From the NCBI GenBank assembly GCA_013151215.1, contig JAADIS010000110.1:1-64000 (forward strand): a stretch of DNA of 64,000 bases. Direction: 5' to 3'. This document shows, piece after piece, positions 41,974 through 51,323 of the stretch. The stretch's first letter is position 1. Each line of letters starts with the position of its first letter. The translations under genes were made by a program, and so were the position numbers. The notes under the pieces were generated by a model, which ran no database searches, was not told where the DNA came from, and saw only the letters and a program-made list of their open reading frames with translations. The stretch is from Chlorobiota bacterium (GTDB lineage Bacteria > Bacteroidota > Bacteroidia > Bacteroidales > F082).

Positions 41974-42578
41974 GCTTGAGCATTATATTAATTGCGGTAA
42001 CGGTGCTGGTGTCGTTCTTGGCATTCAACAATGCCGAGCTGTTCGACAAGCTGAAATTCAATCCTTATTTGATAAAGGAGCATAAGCAATGGTGGCGGTT
42101 CCTGTCGCATGCATTGGTACATGCCGATTTTATGCATCTTATTATCAATATGTACGTACTTTATTCCTTTAGCAGCATAGTTGAGGATGTGTTCTTTAAT
42201 TCTATGTCGTACCGTGGACTTTTGTTCTTTTTCCTGCTTTATGCGGGAGGTGCTTTGTTTTCTACTTTATACGATTACGGGAAGCATAAATCAGAGCCCT
42301 ATTATAATGCGGTCGGCGCCTCCGGTGCCGTTTCGTCCGTGGTATTTTCCAGTATTCTGATATTTCCGGGAGGCAGTATTTTCTTGTTCCCAATACCTTT
42401 CCCCATTCCTTCGTGGGCTTTCGGTATCTTGTATTTGGTTTATTCGGCATGGATGGGAAAACGCGGCGGCGACAATATTGGCCATAACGCCCACCTTTGG
42501 GGAGCCGTTTATGGCCTGATATTTACGATAATCACCATCCCGGGCGTGATCAGCAACTTTATCCAAGCTTTGTTTTAA
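41970..42578 (+). CDS. Rhomboid family intramembrane serine protease
   Basis: 202 residues, six helices. The catalytic serine is Ser118 in VGASGAVSS and the histidine His175 in GHNAHLWGAVYG; the oxyanion-side HxxxN motif is His56-Asn60 in HLIINMYVL. The WWRFLSHALVHAD segment ahead of it is typical. Rhomboids cut membrane proteins within or beside the bilayer. The substrate is unknown. It overlaps the preceding membrane-protein gene by four bases, which suggests that protein as a partner. A stem-loop follows it. Confidence 0.92.
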   Translation: MSLSIILIAVTVLVSFLAFNNAELFDKLKFNPYLIKEHKQWWRFLSHALVHADFMHLIINMYVLYSFSSIVEDVFFNSMSYRGLLFFFLLYAGGALFSTLYDYGKHKSEPYYNAVGASGAVSSVVFSSILIFPGGSIFLFPIPFPIPSWAFGILYLVYSAWMGKRGGDNIGHNAHLWGAVYGLIFTIITIPGVISNFIQALF

Positions 42579-42623
42579 GACGCCAAAGCTCATGTTCGCA
42601 GAAGCCATCGGGAATATAATCGC

Positions 42624-42661
42624 ATACTTTTGTTTCTAGCCCCCCCTTTGGCTAAAAGTAT
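42624..42661 (+). terminator. Stem-loop after rhomboid gene
   Basis: ATACTTTT (42624-42631) and AGCC (42638-42641) pair with GGCT (42650-42653) and AAAAGTAT (42654-42661), twelve base pairs with a six-base bulge. T-rich sequence follows but no clean U-run. Confidence 0.45.
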
Positions 42662-42666
42662 ATTCC

Positions 42667-42698
42667 TTTGTTTTATACCGTGTTTTTTGTTATTTTCG
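42667..42698 (+). promoter_or_regulatory. Possible promoter of sensor kinase gene
   Basis: TTTG at 42667-42670 and a near-consensus TATTTTCG at 42691-42698 are 20 bases apart and 20 bases before the ATG. Confidence 0.35.
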
Positions 42699-42718
42699 TC
42701 GCAGACGAATTCTGGATA

Positions 42719-45700
42719 ATGTTTCAAAAATCACTTTCATATATCATTGCTGCATTGGCTTTTATAATGAGCCTGTCAGCTATTGCGCAAATAAACATCA
42801 TCCCGATAGGGGCCAGGAAAGTTTATTTGGAAGAACCGCTCAGCCAAGGCAGGGTGTTGAGCATTGTTGAGGATGACAGGGGATTAATATGGGTAGGGAC
42901 CCTGGACGGGCTTAATTCTTATGATGGATATAATGTAGAAGTGTTCAGGCACGTATCAAGTGATTCAACAAGCATCAGCAACAACACCATTAATTCCCTC
43001 TGCACCGACGACTCGTCGAAGATATGGATAGGCACCGAAAATGGCCTGAATGTTTTGGATCCTATAAACAAGACTTTTAAGGCTTATTTTGAGGACGATA
43101 AAGATTTTGTGAAAAAAAATGCTAACCAGATAACGAAAGTTTTGGTTGGCGACAGCGGTTATATTTGGTTGGCTACTGCGGGAGCAGGTATGGTCAGGTT
43201 TGACCCGGAAAACGGACGAAGGGAATATATTTCCCTGGATATCGACAAGTCAAATATTTATAATAATATTATAGAACACTTTGACATAGATGCTTACGGT
43301 AATATTTGGTTTACTAACTCGGCAGGCGAGATAGGCATGATAAACAAAGAGCACACTAAAATCCGCTTTATAAAAATTGAAGGCAGGAAATCCGAAAGGA
43401 AAATAGGCTATGTGCACTCTGTTTTGATAAATTCGGTGGGGAAAGTGTTGTTCACCCTTACGGGTAAATATAATGGCCTTTATTATTATGATAAAGCAAG
43501 GGATTTAGTCGTTGAAAACAGGGATTTTAACGATAATCTCTATAATGACAATTACTGGGCCCAGATCACTACTTTGGGTTATTTGCTCGAGGATTTGCAT
43601 GGCAATTTATGGATAGCTTCTGTTTTTAATGGGATATTTAAGTATTCCGATGATGGCACCACAATTTATTATCCGGATTATGTGCTTGATAAACAAGGCG
43701 ATGAGCATTTTGCCGGCCCTGGTATCAAGTGCTTGTATTTAAGCAGGAGCAATGTCTTGTGGATAGGCTCCAACGGTTATGGTTTGTCGAGCGTCAACGA
43801 TTTCAACTTTAAATTTAACACGATAAGCAAAGGTGATTTTGCGCCTGGATTCGAGGTGAAAAGTGTCAGGGCCATTTTTGAGGACACAACTTACTTATGG
43901 GTTGGGGGATATTTTGGCCTTGCCCGAATTGATAAGGTCACTAATTCAATAACCACTTATCTTAGCGGCAGCAGTATTTATAAGATTTATCCTGTCAAGG
44001 ATGATTATGACTTCCTGTATATTGCTACGGAAGGCGATGGGCTTTATAAATATAAAAAGTCCAGCGGGTATTATACGAAGGATTTTTATTCTTCGCCCGA
44101 AGGTGTTTGGGAAGGCCTCAATGTTTTCGATATTAATCAACAGGGCGATTCAACCCTATGGATAGGTAGGGACAGCGGACTTGAAAAGTTGAGCCTTAAA
44201 ACCAAGACTTCGCAAAAGATAGAACTTAACAGCATACAAAACCGATTTCTAAATAATAGTTTTTCTGTTCTTAGCTCATTGATTGACAAGCAGGATGATG
44301 TTTGGATAGGGACTTTAAAGAGCGGTCTGTGGCTTTACGACAGGCAAAAGAACAAATTGGTTCAGAAAGAATTAAAATTGATTGGCCAAACAGTGCAACC
44401 GGTGCGAATTAATTCTATATCGCAGGACTCCAAAGGGAATTACTGGTTGTGCACAGGAAATGGGCTTTATTTCTCAGATGATATGAATGCCAAGTTCAAG
44501 GTCTTTACAATGGAAACCGGGTTGCCGAACGATTTTGTTTATGCCTGCCTGGAGGATGGTCAAGGAAATTTTTGGATAAGCACGAACAACGGGCTGTCGA
44601 ACTACAACCCCAGCAATGCTTCGTTTACCAATTATTTTACAAACAGCGGCTTGAAAAGCAACGAATTTAATGCAGGTGCTTATTTTAAGTCCGACGATGG
44701 GACATTGTATTTTGGTGGTATCAACGGGCTTATGTATTTCAAGCCCAAATACCTCAGCAACAACCACAAGGAATATCCGATAGTGATCACTAAGATCCTT
44801 GTTGACGACAATATAATCATTCCTGTTGAAAAAACCACCGCTAGCTATAAAATAAAGCTTGGGGAGTTCGATGATAACTTGAATATAGAGTTTGCATATC
44901 TGAGCTTTCTTGGCAAAAAACAAAACGAATACGAATATCGGATATTAAGCTCAAACAGTAAATGGATTAAACTGGGCCAGGCCAACCGGATAGTGATTGA
45001 GAAACCCCGGCACGGTAAGGAAAAATATGAAATTAGGGCGAGAACCAGGAATAGTATGTGGAACAAAAAAACAGTTGTCCTGGAAGTGGAAAAAATGCCA
45101 CACCCATGGCAAACATGGTATTTCTGGTTGTTTATAGTTGCTTTTGTCGCTTTTTTGGTTTTTGCATATATTAAGAGGCGGCTGTATAAAATTAAAGCCG
45201 AGAAAAGGAAATTGGAATCGCTGGTCAAGGAGCGTACAAAAAAATTAAGGATCTCGAATGAAAGGCTGATACGATCAAATGCCACTAAGCACAGGTTGTT
45301 TTCCATTATCGCACATGACCTGAGAAGCCCCTTGAATTCATTGTTGGGGTTTACATCCTTGATCCATGCCCAATCGGGTTTGTATAGCGAAGAGGAAATA
45401 AAGCAGTTTATCGCTACTATTTATACATCTTCGAAAAACCTTAACAATCTATTGGATAATCTTTTAGCCTGGTCAAGACTTCAAATGGACAAGATTAGGC
45501 CTAATTTCCGCAAAGCCGTCGTTGACGATATCATAAAGGCTAACCTTATGTTTCTCGATGGAAATATAAGCGAAAAGGAATTAAAGATAAATCATTATGG
45601 GCTTAGCGGGGTCTTGGCTTATGTAGATATTGACTTGCTGTCGTTAATAATACGCAATATCGTATCAAACGCCATTAAGTTTACCCCTTATAACGGTGAA

Positions 45701-45964
45701 ATCACCATAAGGACCACCTTGGTGGATGATTACATCTGTATTTCCATAAAAGATAACGGAAGGGGCATGGACGAAAAAACCCTTGAGCTATTGTTTAGCG
45801 ATGAAAATAACTTTACGAATGTTGGCACCAACAAAGAGCGAGGGACCGGCTTAGGCCTTGTTTTGTGCAATGATTTCATTAAGTTGATCAAAGGAAAGAT
45901 AGAAGTTAAAAGCACCCTTGGCCTTGGGAGCGAGTTTTTGGTTTATGTGCCGAAATCCACATAG
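42719..45964 (+). CDS. Two-component sensor histidine kinase with periplasmic propellers
   Basis: 1081 residues from the ATG at 42719, chosen because it opens with a signal peptide (SLSYIIAALAFIMSLSAIAQ). Residues about 30-700 are two-component propeller repeats, each with L-W-I-G-T-x-x-G-L-x-x-Y-D pattern. A Y_Y_Y domain (about 705-795), a membrane helix (about 800-822), a coiled-coil linker and a HisKA domain with His866 in FSIIAHDLRSPLNS follow. A complete HATPase domain ends it (N-box NIVSNAIKFTP, DNGRGMDE, GTGLGL). It is shaped like the hybrid regulators of polysaccharide utilisation but lacks their receiver and AraC-type DNA-binding domains. No response regulator gene is next to it, so its partner is unknown. 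Confidence 0.93.
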   Translation: MFQKSLSYIIAALAFIMSLSAIAQINIIPIGARKVYLEEPLSQGRVLSIVEDDRGLIWVGTLDGLNSYDGYNVEVFRHVSSDSTSISNNTINSLCTDDSSKIWIGTENGLNVLDPINKTFKAYFEDDKDFVKKNANQITKVLVGDSGYIWLATAGAGMVRFDPENGRREYISLDIDKSNIYNNIIEHFDIDAYGNIWFTNSAGEIGMINKEHTKIRFIKIEGRKSERKIGYVHSVLINSVGKVLFTLTGKYNGLYYYDKARDLVVENRDFNDNLYNDNYWAQITTLGYLLEDLHGNLWIASVFNGIFKYSDDGTTIYYPDYVLDKQGDEHFAGPGIKCLYLSRSNVLWIGSNGYGLSSVNDFNFKFNTISKGDFAPGFEVKSVRAIFEDTTYLWVGGYFGLARIDKVTNSITTYLSGSSIYKIYPVKDDYDFLYIATEGDGLYKYKKSSGYYTKDFYSSPEGVWEGLNVFDINQQGDSTLWIGRDSGLEKLSLKTKTSQKIELNSIQNRFLNNSFSVLSSLIDKQDDVWIGTLKSGLWLYDRQKNKLVQKELKLIGQTVQPVRINSISQDSKGNYWLCTGNGLYFSDDMNAKFKVFTMETGLPNDFVYACLEDGQGNFWISTNNGLSNYNPSNASFTNYFTNSGLKSNEFNAGAYFKSDDGTLYFGGINGLMYFKPKYLSNNHKEYPIVITKILVDDNIIIPVEKTTASYKIKLGEFDDNLNIEFAYLSFLGKKQNEYEYRILSSNSKWIKLGQANRIVIEKPRHGKEKYEIRARTRNSMWNKKTVVLEVEKMPHPWQTWYFWLFIVAFVAFLVFAYIKRRLYKIKAEKRKLESLVKERTKKLRISNERLIRSNATKHRLFSIIAHDLRSPLNSLLGFTSLIHAQSGLYSEEEIKQFIATIYTSSKNLNNLLDNLLAWSRLQMDKIRPNFRKAVVDDIIKANLMFLDGNISEKELKINHYGLSGVLAYVDIDLLSLIIRNIVSNAIKFTPYNGEITIRTTLVDDYICISIKDNGRGMDEKTLELLFSDENNFTNVGTNKERGTGLGLVLCNDFIKLIKGKIEVKSTLGLGSEFLVYVPKST

Positions 45965-45973
45965 CCCAGCAGC

Positions 45974-46019
45974 TATAAAATTGCACCGGCCCTTGGAAAG
46001 CACTTATGCCGGTTTTATA
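45974..46019. terminator. Bidirectional terminator, sensor kinase/DHH-like gene
   Basis: TATAAAA and CCGGC (45974-45990) pair with GCCGG and TTTTATA (46008-46019), with a five-base bulge on the left arm, between two convergent genes. Confidence 0.6.
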
Positions 46020-46062
46020 ATTTAGTGGACTAATTGATCATTTGTTTGGGCCATAAGCCGTA

Positions 46063-47055
46063 CTATTCAATAAGCGACTTAAAAGAATTGGGCATCAATG
46101 TATAACTGAAGTTATTGTTGCGCTGCGATGAACGGACAAAAGCGTAGGAAAAAAGGAAGTTGCCCGGGTCGGCCTTGATCATGTTTATGGTATCGCTTGA
46201 AAATCTGCACCTTAAGGCCTTGCCTGTGTAAAGCGTCAAATTAAGTTCAAGTTCAAAAGGCTTTAAGCAGGCAGTCTCTGCTATGAAATAGATATAAGTC
46301 CTGACATATTGATTTAGAGTGTTTCTGCCAAGCTCATCATGGCCTTTATATCCCCCGTCGGGACTTGAGCAGTAGAATGGCGATGATATCAATAAATCAG
46401 CGATGCCGTTTTTGAGCGCCTTTGTTTTCTTTTCCGTGGAGCTTGTTCTTGTTTCCTCGATATAATCGCAGAAGCTATTTGTTGTTTTGCCCTTGTTAGA
46501 TAAGTCGAGCAGCCATTTCCACCATTCTTCGGCATTATCGACATAATTGCTGAAGGTTGATGTGAGAAGGGCATCGTCGGCACGTAGGAAGATATCGATT
46601 AACTTTATGTGGCCGATAACGTTTTTGCTCAGATCAAGTTCAACATCAAGCCCTTGATTTTCCAATAGAGCAATTATAAAATGAACAGTCCCAAATGGAT
46701 ATTTCGTATAATATGAGCTGTCAGGCATAAAACATCTTGTGTTTAACAGGTTGGGGTTTAGCTTGTTGGGATTGCGCAATATTTTGTTGTTCGCCTTTTC
46801 GTCAAATGCCACTATATGTTGGTCGATGCACCTTGTTTTTTTCGTTGCCACGAACATATCGATAAAAACTGCCTCCTTAAGTGTTTTGCATTTGTACCTG
46901 TCGAGCCAGATGTTTTCTGCGCTATCGCAAAAGCCCACTATTTGCCAATCGAGGAAGTTATGCAACATCAAAGCCGCCAAGATACCGTCAAGATCAGTGT
47001 TAATTATACATTTTTGATTTCTTTCGAGAATTGGATTGTTGATTATAGAGTTCAT
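46063..47055 (-). CDS. DHH-superfamily-like phosphoesterase, divergent
   Basis: 330 residues, cytoplasmic. The N-terminus reads CIINTDLDGILAALMLHNF, like motif I of DHH phosphoesterases (D-x-D, Asp21 and Asp23). It is followed by VFIDMF (Asp66) and RCIDQHIVAFD, where the hallmark D-H-H is D-Q-H (Asp78-Gln79-His80). A second conserved-looking part is helical (FLRADDALLTSTFSNYVDNAEEWWKWLLDLS) and the C-terminus is beta-rich, ending GNFLFSYAFVRSSQ, comparable in place to a DHHA1-like domain. DHH enzymes cleave cyclic dinucleotides, nano-RNA or pyrophosphate. With the changed motif, activity is uncertain. It stands alone on the minus strand with its own promoter. Confidence 0.6.
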   Translation of the reverse strand: MNSIINNPILERNQKCIINTDLDGILAALMLHNFLDWQIVGFCDSAENIWLDRYKCKTLKEAVFIDMFVATKKTRCIDQHIVAFDEKANNKILRNPNKLNPNLLNTRCFMPDSSYYTKYPFGTVHFIIALLENQGLDVELDLSKNVIGHIKLIDIFLRADDALLTSTFSNYVDNAEEWWKWLLDLSNKGKTTNSFCDYIEETRTSSTEKKTKALKNGIADLLISSPFYCSSPDGGYKGHDELGRNTLNQYVRTYIYFIAETACLKPFELELNLTLYTGKALRCRFSSDTINMIKADPGNFLFSYAFVRSSQRNNNFSYTLMPNSFKSLIE

Positions 47056-47071
47056 TTTTAAGTATTTGTGT

Positions 47072-47079
47072 CAAAGGTA
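47072..47079 (-). promoter_or_regulatory. Promoter -7 box of DHH-like gene
   Basis: CAAAGGTA on the plus strand reads TACCTTTG on the minus strand, 17 bases before the ATG at 47055. Confidence 0.5.
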
Positions 47080-47197
47080 GTGTTTTTTTCGATTTATTGT
47101 TCGTTCGGTTGAGCCGGCAATAATTGATTAACAAATATTAAGTCGGATATTTAGCAATTCTGCGTAAATTGCGCGACGAATTCATATCGAAATAATC

Positions 47198-48712
47198 ATG
47201 CTCGAATTATTAATATTTTTGCCCTTATCGTTCACGTTGCCAACCATTTTTGCATGGGGTGTTTACGAAAAGGCAGGTCGCAAGGGTTGGGAGACCCTCA
47301 TACCTTTTTATAACCTTTACGTTTTTGTTAAAATTATTCAAAAGCCTTTATGGTGGTTTTTGCTGTTGTTTTTCCCTTTTATAAATGTTTTTGTTTATAT
47401 GCTCATGTTGGTCGAGCTGGCAAAAGCATTCGAGAAATATAAACTGTACCAGCAGTTTATAGCAGTGGTCTTCCCCTTGGTTTATCTTCCTTATTTGGGG
47501 TTTAGCGAAGCCGAGCGCTTTGTGCCGGAAGAAAAGCGCAAGAAATTCGAAAAGGGCTTTGCCCGCGAATGGGTCGATGCTATAATATTCGCCGTTGTGG
47601 CAGCAACGATAATCCGCACTTTCCTCTTGGAGGCATATACTATCCCGACCTCTTCGATGGAAAAGTCGTTGTTGGTGGGCGATTACCTTTTTGTGAGCAA
47701 GATTGCTTACGGCCCAAAAGTACCAAACACGCCCTTGTCATTTCCTTTCGTCCACCATACTCTTCCGTTTTCGGAAACCACGCCTTCGTTTGTCGAATGG
47801 ATAAAACTTCCTTATTTCCGTTTTCCGGGATTTGGTGCTGTTGAAAGATACGATGCCGTTGTTTTTAATTATCCTGATGGCGATACTGTTTCAACGCGTT
47901 ATCAAAGCAATAAAAGTTATTACGTTTTGAAAAAGGAATTTGGGAGAAAGCGCGTCTGGACCGACAAAAGAAATTTCGGGGATATCGTTTACCGACCTGT
48001 GGATAAGCGCGAGAACTATATAAAAAGATGTATCGGCTTGCCCGGTGATTCGCTTCAAGTTATTGATCGTCAGGTTTATATAAATGGCAAAAAGTCCTTT
48101 AACCCGGCTGGCATGCAATTTCAATATTGGGTTAAGACCGACGGTAGCGGCATTAACCCCCGCATACTCGACGATTTAAACGTTACCGAGTTCAGCCGGT
48201 CGGGCCAACCCGGCTTATTTATGTTTGTTTTAACGGATGAGGCAAGAGCCAAATTGGAAAAACTTTCGATAGTGGAATCCATTACGCCTTTTAATGATCC
48301 GGCAGGCGAATGGAACGAGGCTGTTTTCCCGCAAGATAAGAGATATCAGTGGAACAGGGACAACTATGGCCCTATTTACATCCCAAAGAAGGGTGTGGCT
48401 ATACCGCTAAATATGGATGTCCTGCCGCTTTACGAACGCCTGATAACCGTGTACGAGGGCAATACGCTGGAAGTTAAGGATAATCAAATATATATCAATG
48501 GTGAATTGGCTGATTCGTTTACGCCAAAACTCGATTATTACTGGATGATGGGCGACAATAGGCATAATTCCGCCGATTCGCGATATTGGGGTTTCGTGCC
48601 GGAAGATCATATTGTTGGCAAAGCCGAGTTTGTTTGGCTCTCATTGGATCCAAATAAATCGTTGTTCACAGGCAAAGTACGTTGGGATAAAGTTTTCCGC
48701 ATGGTGAAGTGA
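47198..48712 (+). CDS. lepB: Signal peptidase I, long Bacteroidota form
   Basis: Removes signal peptides from exported preproteins. 504 residues. The N-terminal ~115 residues carry three hydrophobic segments and look like a DUF5684-type membrane domain. A further anchor (AIIFAVVAATIIRTFLLEAY) is followed by the catalytic serine Ser153 in IPTSSMEKSLLVGD and the general-base lysine Lys276 in NYIKRCIGLPGDSL. About 160 residues then separate this from the final box GDNRHNSADSRYWGFVPEDHIVG. The long insert and the extra N-terminal domain are common to LepB of this phylum. It is followed by ftsK after 49 bases. Confidence 0.94.
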   Translation: MLELLIFLPLSFTLPTIFAWGVYEKAGRKGWETLIPFYNLYVFVKIIQKPLWWFLLLFFPFINVFVYMLMLVELAKAFEKYKLYQQFIAVVFPLVYLPYLGFSEAERFVPEEKRKKFEKGFAREWVDAIIFAVVAATIIRTFLLEAYTIPTSSMEKSLLVGDYLFVSKIAYGPKVPNTPLSFPFVHHTLPFSETTPSFVEWIKLPYFRFPGFGAVERYDAVVFNYPDGDTVSTRYQSNKSYYVLKKEFGRKRVWTDKRNFGDIVYRPVDKRENYIKRCIGLPGDSLQVIDRQVYINGKKSFNPAGMQFQYWVKTDGSGINPRILDDLNVTEFSRSGQPGLFMFVLTDEARAKLEKLSIVESITPFNDPAGEWNEAVFPQDKRYQWNRDNYGPIYIPKKGVAIPLNMDVLPLYERLITVYEGNTLEVKDNQIYINGELADSFTPKLDYYWMMGDNRHNSADSRYWGFVPEDHIVGKAEFVWLSLDPNKSLFTGKVRWDKVFRMVK

Positions 48713-48734
48713 TCGCTGTTTGCAAAAAAAAATG

Positions 48735-48742
48735 TAGGTTTG
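48735..48742 (+). promoter_or_regulatory. ftsK promoter -7 box
   Basis: TAGGTTTG matches TAnnTTTG, 20 bases before the ftsK ATG at 48762. A TTTG lies only 12 bases upstream, so the -33 part is weak. Confidence 0.4.
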
Positions 48743-48761
48743 TGAAAATATATGGTTGTCA

Positions 48762-51260
48762 ATGGCAAAAAAGTCGAATAAGCTTAAAGTAGTCCCGGAA
48801 AAAAAGACCGAGAAAAAATCGGTTTCCAAGAAGAAGACCGTAAGCAAGAGAAAGTCTAAAACCACCAAGGCAAAAGATAGTGGTCTTAGCTTCGATTACA
48901 AGTTCCAAAGGGTTTTGGGCTTTTTCCTGGTTTTGATTTCCATTTATACCTTCCTTTCAATAGCATCTTTTATTATTAACTGGTTCGAATCGAACCCGAG
49001 TGCTGATTTGATGAGCACACTTTCTTCTTATTTCAGCAAGCATTCCCAGATGGTAGAAACCTGGACGGGAAAGCTCGGGAGCGTTATATCGTCATACTTG
49101 GTGCTTAAAGGTTTCGGCCTCGGTGCATTCTTTGTTTCCTTCTTGCTATTGGCCATAGGCTTTAAATTGCTCATTAACATATCGTTGTTTAAAGTCTGGA
49201 CATGGTTTCAATTGCTGACTATTTCGTTGTTGTGGTTGCCCCTGCTTGCGGGTTTTGTTTTCCCGGATCATCCCGAGAATATTTTTGGCGGACTTGTAGG
49301 CCGGCAATTAAATATTTGGCTCACGGATTATATAGGTAATATCGGCCTGATATTCAGCTTGATATTCGTGCCTGCGGTTTTTGTCCTTATCGACTATCAG
49401 TTTAATTTCAAGAGGAAGAGGAGAGCTGATAAAACGCCTTCGTCCGCCACTGAAAGAACAGCTGCTAAATCTGATGGCGATATTTACAACACAATTGAGT
49501 TCTCGGTGGACGACGAAGAAGAGGAACAAGACCTTCCGATAATTGAAAGCAAGAAAAACAACAAATCGTCAAATGAATTTAAGGTTGAACTAGATGCTGC
49601 CTTTAAAAAAGAAAAAGAAGAGGGCCATAATACTAAAGCAGATGGCATTGAGTTTACGGTTGAAAAGCCGAAAGAAGAGAAATTAACCGGGGAAAAAGTC
49701 ATTCCGGGGGAACATTTCGGTGTTAATACCGAATATGACCCTACCTTGGACTTGCCTGATTTCAAGATGCCGCCGTTAGATTTGCTTGAGGAGTACGGAA
49801 CAGGCAATATTAGCATTAATACAGAGGAACTTGAGCGCAACAAGGTGAAAATAGTGGAAACCCTAAGGAACTATTCCATAGAGATTACTAAGATAAAGGC
49901 CACAATCGGGCCAACGGTAACTTTATATGAAATAGTCCCGGCGCCCGGCGTGCGTATTTCCAAGATCAAGAACCTTGAGGACGATATTGCCTTGAGCCTG
50001 GCAGCCATGGGCATTAGGATTATTGCACCTATCCCCGGCAAGGGAACTGTAGGGATAGAAGTCCCGAATAAAAACCCGAATATCGTTTCAATGCGTTCTA
50101 TTATCGGCTCAGAGAGGTTTGGCAAGTGCAAATACGAGCTTCCGTTCGGTTTGGGAAAGACAATCTCGAACGAAAGCTTTGTGGCTGATTTGACGAAGAT
50201 GCCGCATATTTTGATGGCAGGAGCAACAGGACAGGGTAAATCAGTGGGGCTTAACGCAATAATCGCATCCTTGCTCTATACCAAACACCCGGCTGAACTA
50301 AAGTTTGTAATGGTAGATCCAAAGAAAGTGGAGCTGACGCTTTTTTCGAGGATTGAAAGGCATTACCTTGCAAAGCTACCTGACTCGGAGGAGGCTATAA
50401 TAACCGATACCCGTAAGGTGGTTCGTACGCTTAATTCTCTCGGCATTGAGATGGATCATCGTTACGAACTCTTGAAGGATGCACAGGTAAGAAACTTAAA
50501 AGAGTATAACAAGAAGTTTATTTCCAGGAAATTGAATCCGAACCAAGGGCATAAATATCTTCCTTATTTAGTTTTGGTAATCGATGAGTTTGCCGACCTG
50601 ATAATGACCGCCGGTAAGGAAGTGGAAAATCCCATAACCCGTTTGGCTCAGTTGGCCCGCGCCGTTGGAATACATCTTATTATTGCAACACAGCGGCCAT
50701 CGGTAAACATCATTACCGGAACCATAAAGGCAAATTTCCCCGCGAGGATTGCCTTTAGGGTTATCTCAAAAGTTGATTCGCGGACGATACTTGACTCGGG
50801 AGGTGCCGATCAGCTGATAGGCCGCGGCGATATGCTCCTTTCAACGGGCTCCGACCTTATAAGGCTTCAGTGCGCCTTTATCGATACGCCTGAGGTTGAC
50901 CGACTTACTGAATATATAGGCTCCCAGCGGGCTTATCCCGATGCCTTTTCGCTCCCTGAATATTTTGATGAGGAAAATGAAAAGAAAGTTGAGTTTAATT
51001 CCGACGACAGGGACGAGCTTTTTGAAGACGCTGCTTATGTCATAGTGCAAAATCAGCAGGGATCCACCTCTTTGCTTCAGCGCAAGCTTAAGCTGGGATA
51101 TAACAGGGCTGGCAGGATTATCGATCAATTGGAGGCCGCAGGCATTGTGGGCGCGTTCGAGGGAAGTAAGGCAAGGGAAGTTAAAGTCGCAAACGAAATG
51201 GCCCTGGAACAGTTTTTGAAAGATCTGGACAGAAAAGATGAATCCCTTAATATTGATTAA
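48762..51260 (+). CDS. ftsK: DNA translocase FtsK/SpoIIIE
   Basis: Septum-anchored DNA pump for chromosome segregation. About 832 residues from the ATG at 48762 (MAKKSNKLKV); an in-frame TTG six bases upstream is less likely. A very basic N-terminus precedes four membrane helices (about 50-205), an acidic linker (about 210-340) shorter than in E. coli, the alpha-beta motor with Walker A GATGQGKSV (Lys493) and Walker B LVLVIDEFADL, and a winged-helix gamma domain at the C-terminus (QGSTSLLQRKLKLGYNRAGRIIDQLE) that reads the orienting DNA sequence. It shares a strand with lepB and the LolA-like gene. Confidence 0.96.
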   Translation: MAKKSNKLKVVPEKKTEKKSVSKKKTVSKRKSKTTKAKDSGLSFDYKFQRVLGFFLVLISIYTFLSIASFIINWFESNPSADLMSTLSSYFSKHSQMVETWTGKLGSVISSYLVLKGFGLGAFFVSFLLLAIGFKLLINISLFKVWTWFQLLTISLLWLPLLAGFVFPDHPENIFGGLVGRQLNIWLTDYIGNIGLIFSLIFVPAVFVLIDYQFNFKRKRRADKTPSSATERTAAKSDGDIYNTIEFSVDDEEEEQDLPIIESKKNNKSSNEFKVELDAAFKKEKEEGHNTKADGIEFTVEKPKEEKLTGEKVIPGEHFGVNTEYDPTLDLPDFKMPPLDLLEEYGTGNISINTEELERNKVKIVETLRNYSIEITKIKATIGPTVTLYEIVPAPGVRISKIKNLEDDIALSLAAMGIRIIAPIPGKGTVGIEVPNKNPNIVSMRSIIGSERFGKCKYELPFGLGKTISNESFVADLTKMPHILMAGATGQGKSVGLNAIIASLLYTKHPAELKFVMVDPKKVELTLFSRIERHYLAKLPDSEEAIITDTRKVVRTLNSLGIEMDHRYELLKDAQVRNLKEYNKKFISRKLNPNQGHKYLPYLVLVIDEFADLIMTAGKEVENPITRLAQLARAVGIHLIIATQRPSVNIITGTIKANFPARIAFRVISKVDSRTILDSGGADQLIGRGDMLLSTGSDLIRLQCAFIDTPEVDRLTEYIGSQRAYPDAFSLPEYFDEENEKKVEFNSDDRDELFEDAAYVIVQNQQGSTSLLQRKLKLGYNRAGRIIDQLEAAGIVGAFEGSKAREVKVANEMALEQFLKDLDRKDESLNID

Positions 51261-51267
51261 TTAAAAC

Positions 51268-51300
51268 GGTGTTGATTTTGGGTCAAACCAGCACAACACC
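51268..51300. terminator. Stem-loop between ftsK and LolA-like gene
   Basis: GGTGTTG at 51268-51274 pairs with CAACACC at 51294-51300, seven base pairs with a 19-base loop and no U-run. It may be an attenuator or RNA-stability element rather than a true terminator. Confidence 0.3.
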
Positions 51301-51323
51301 ATCATTGCGTAAAACTATATAAC

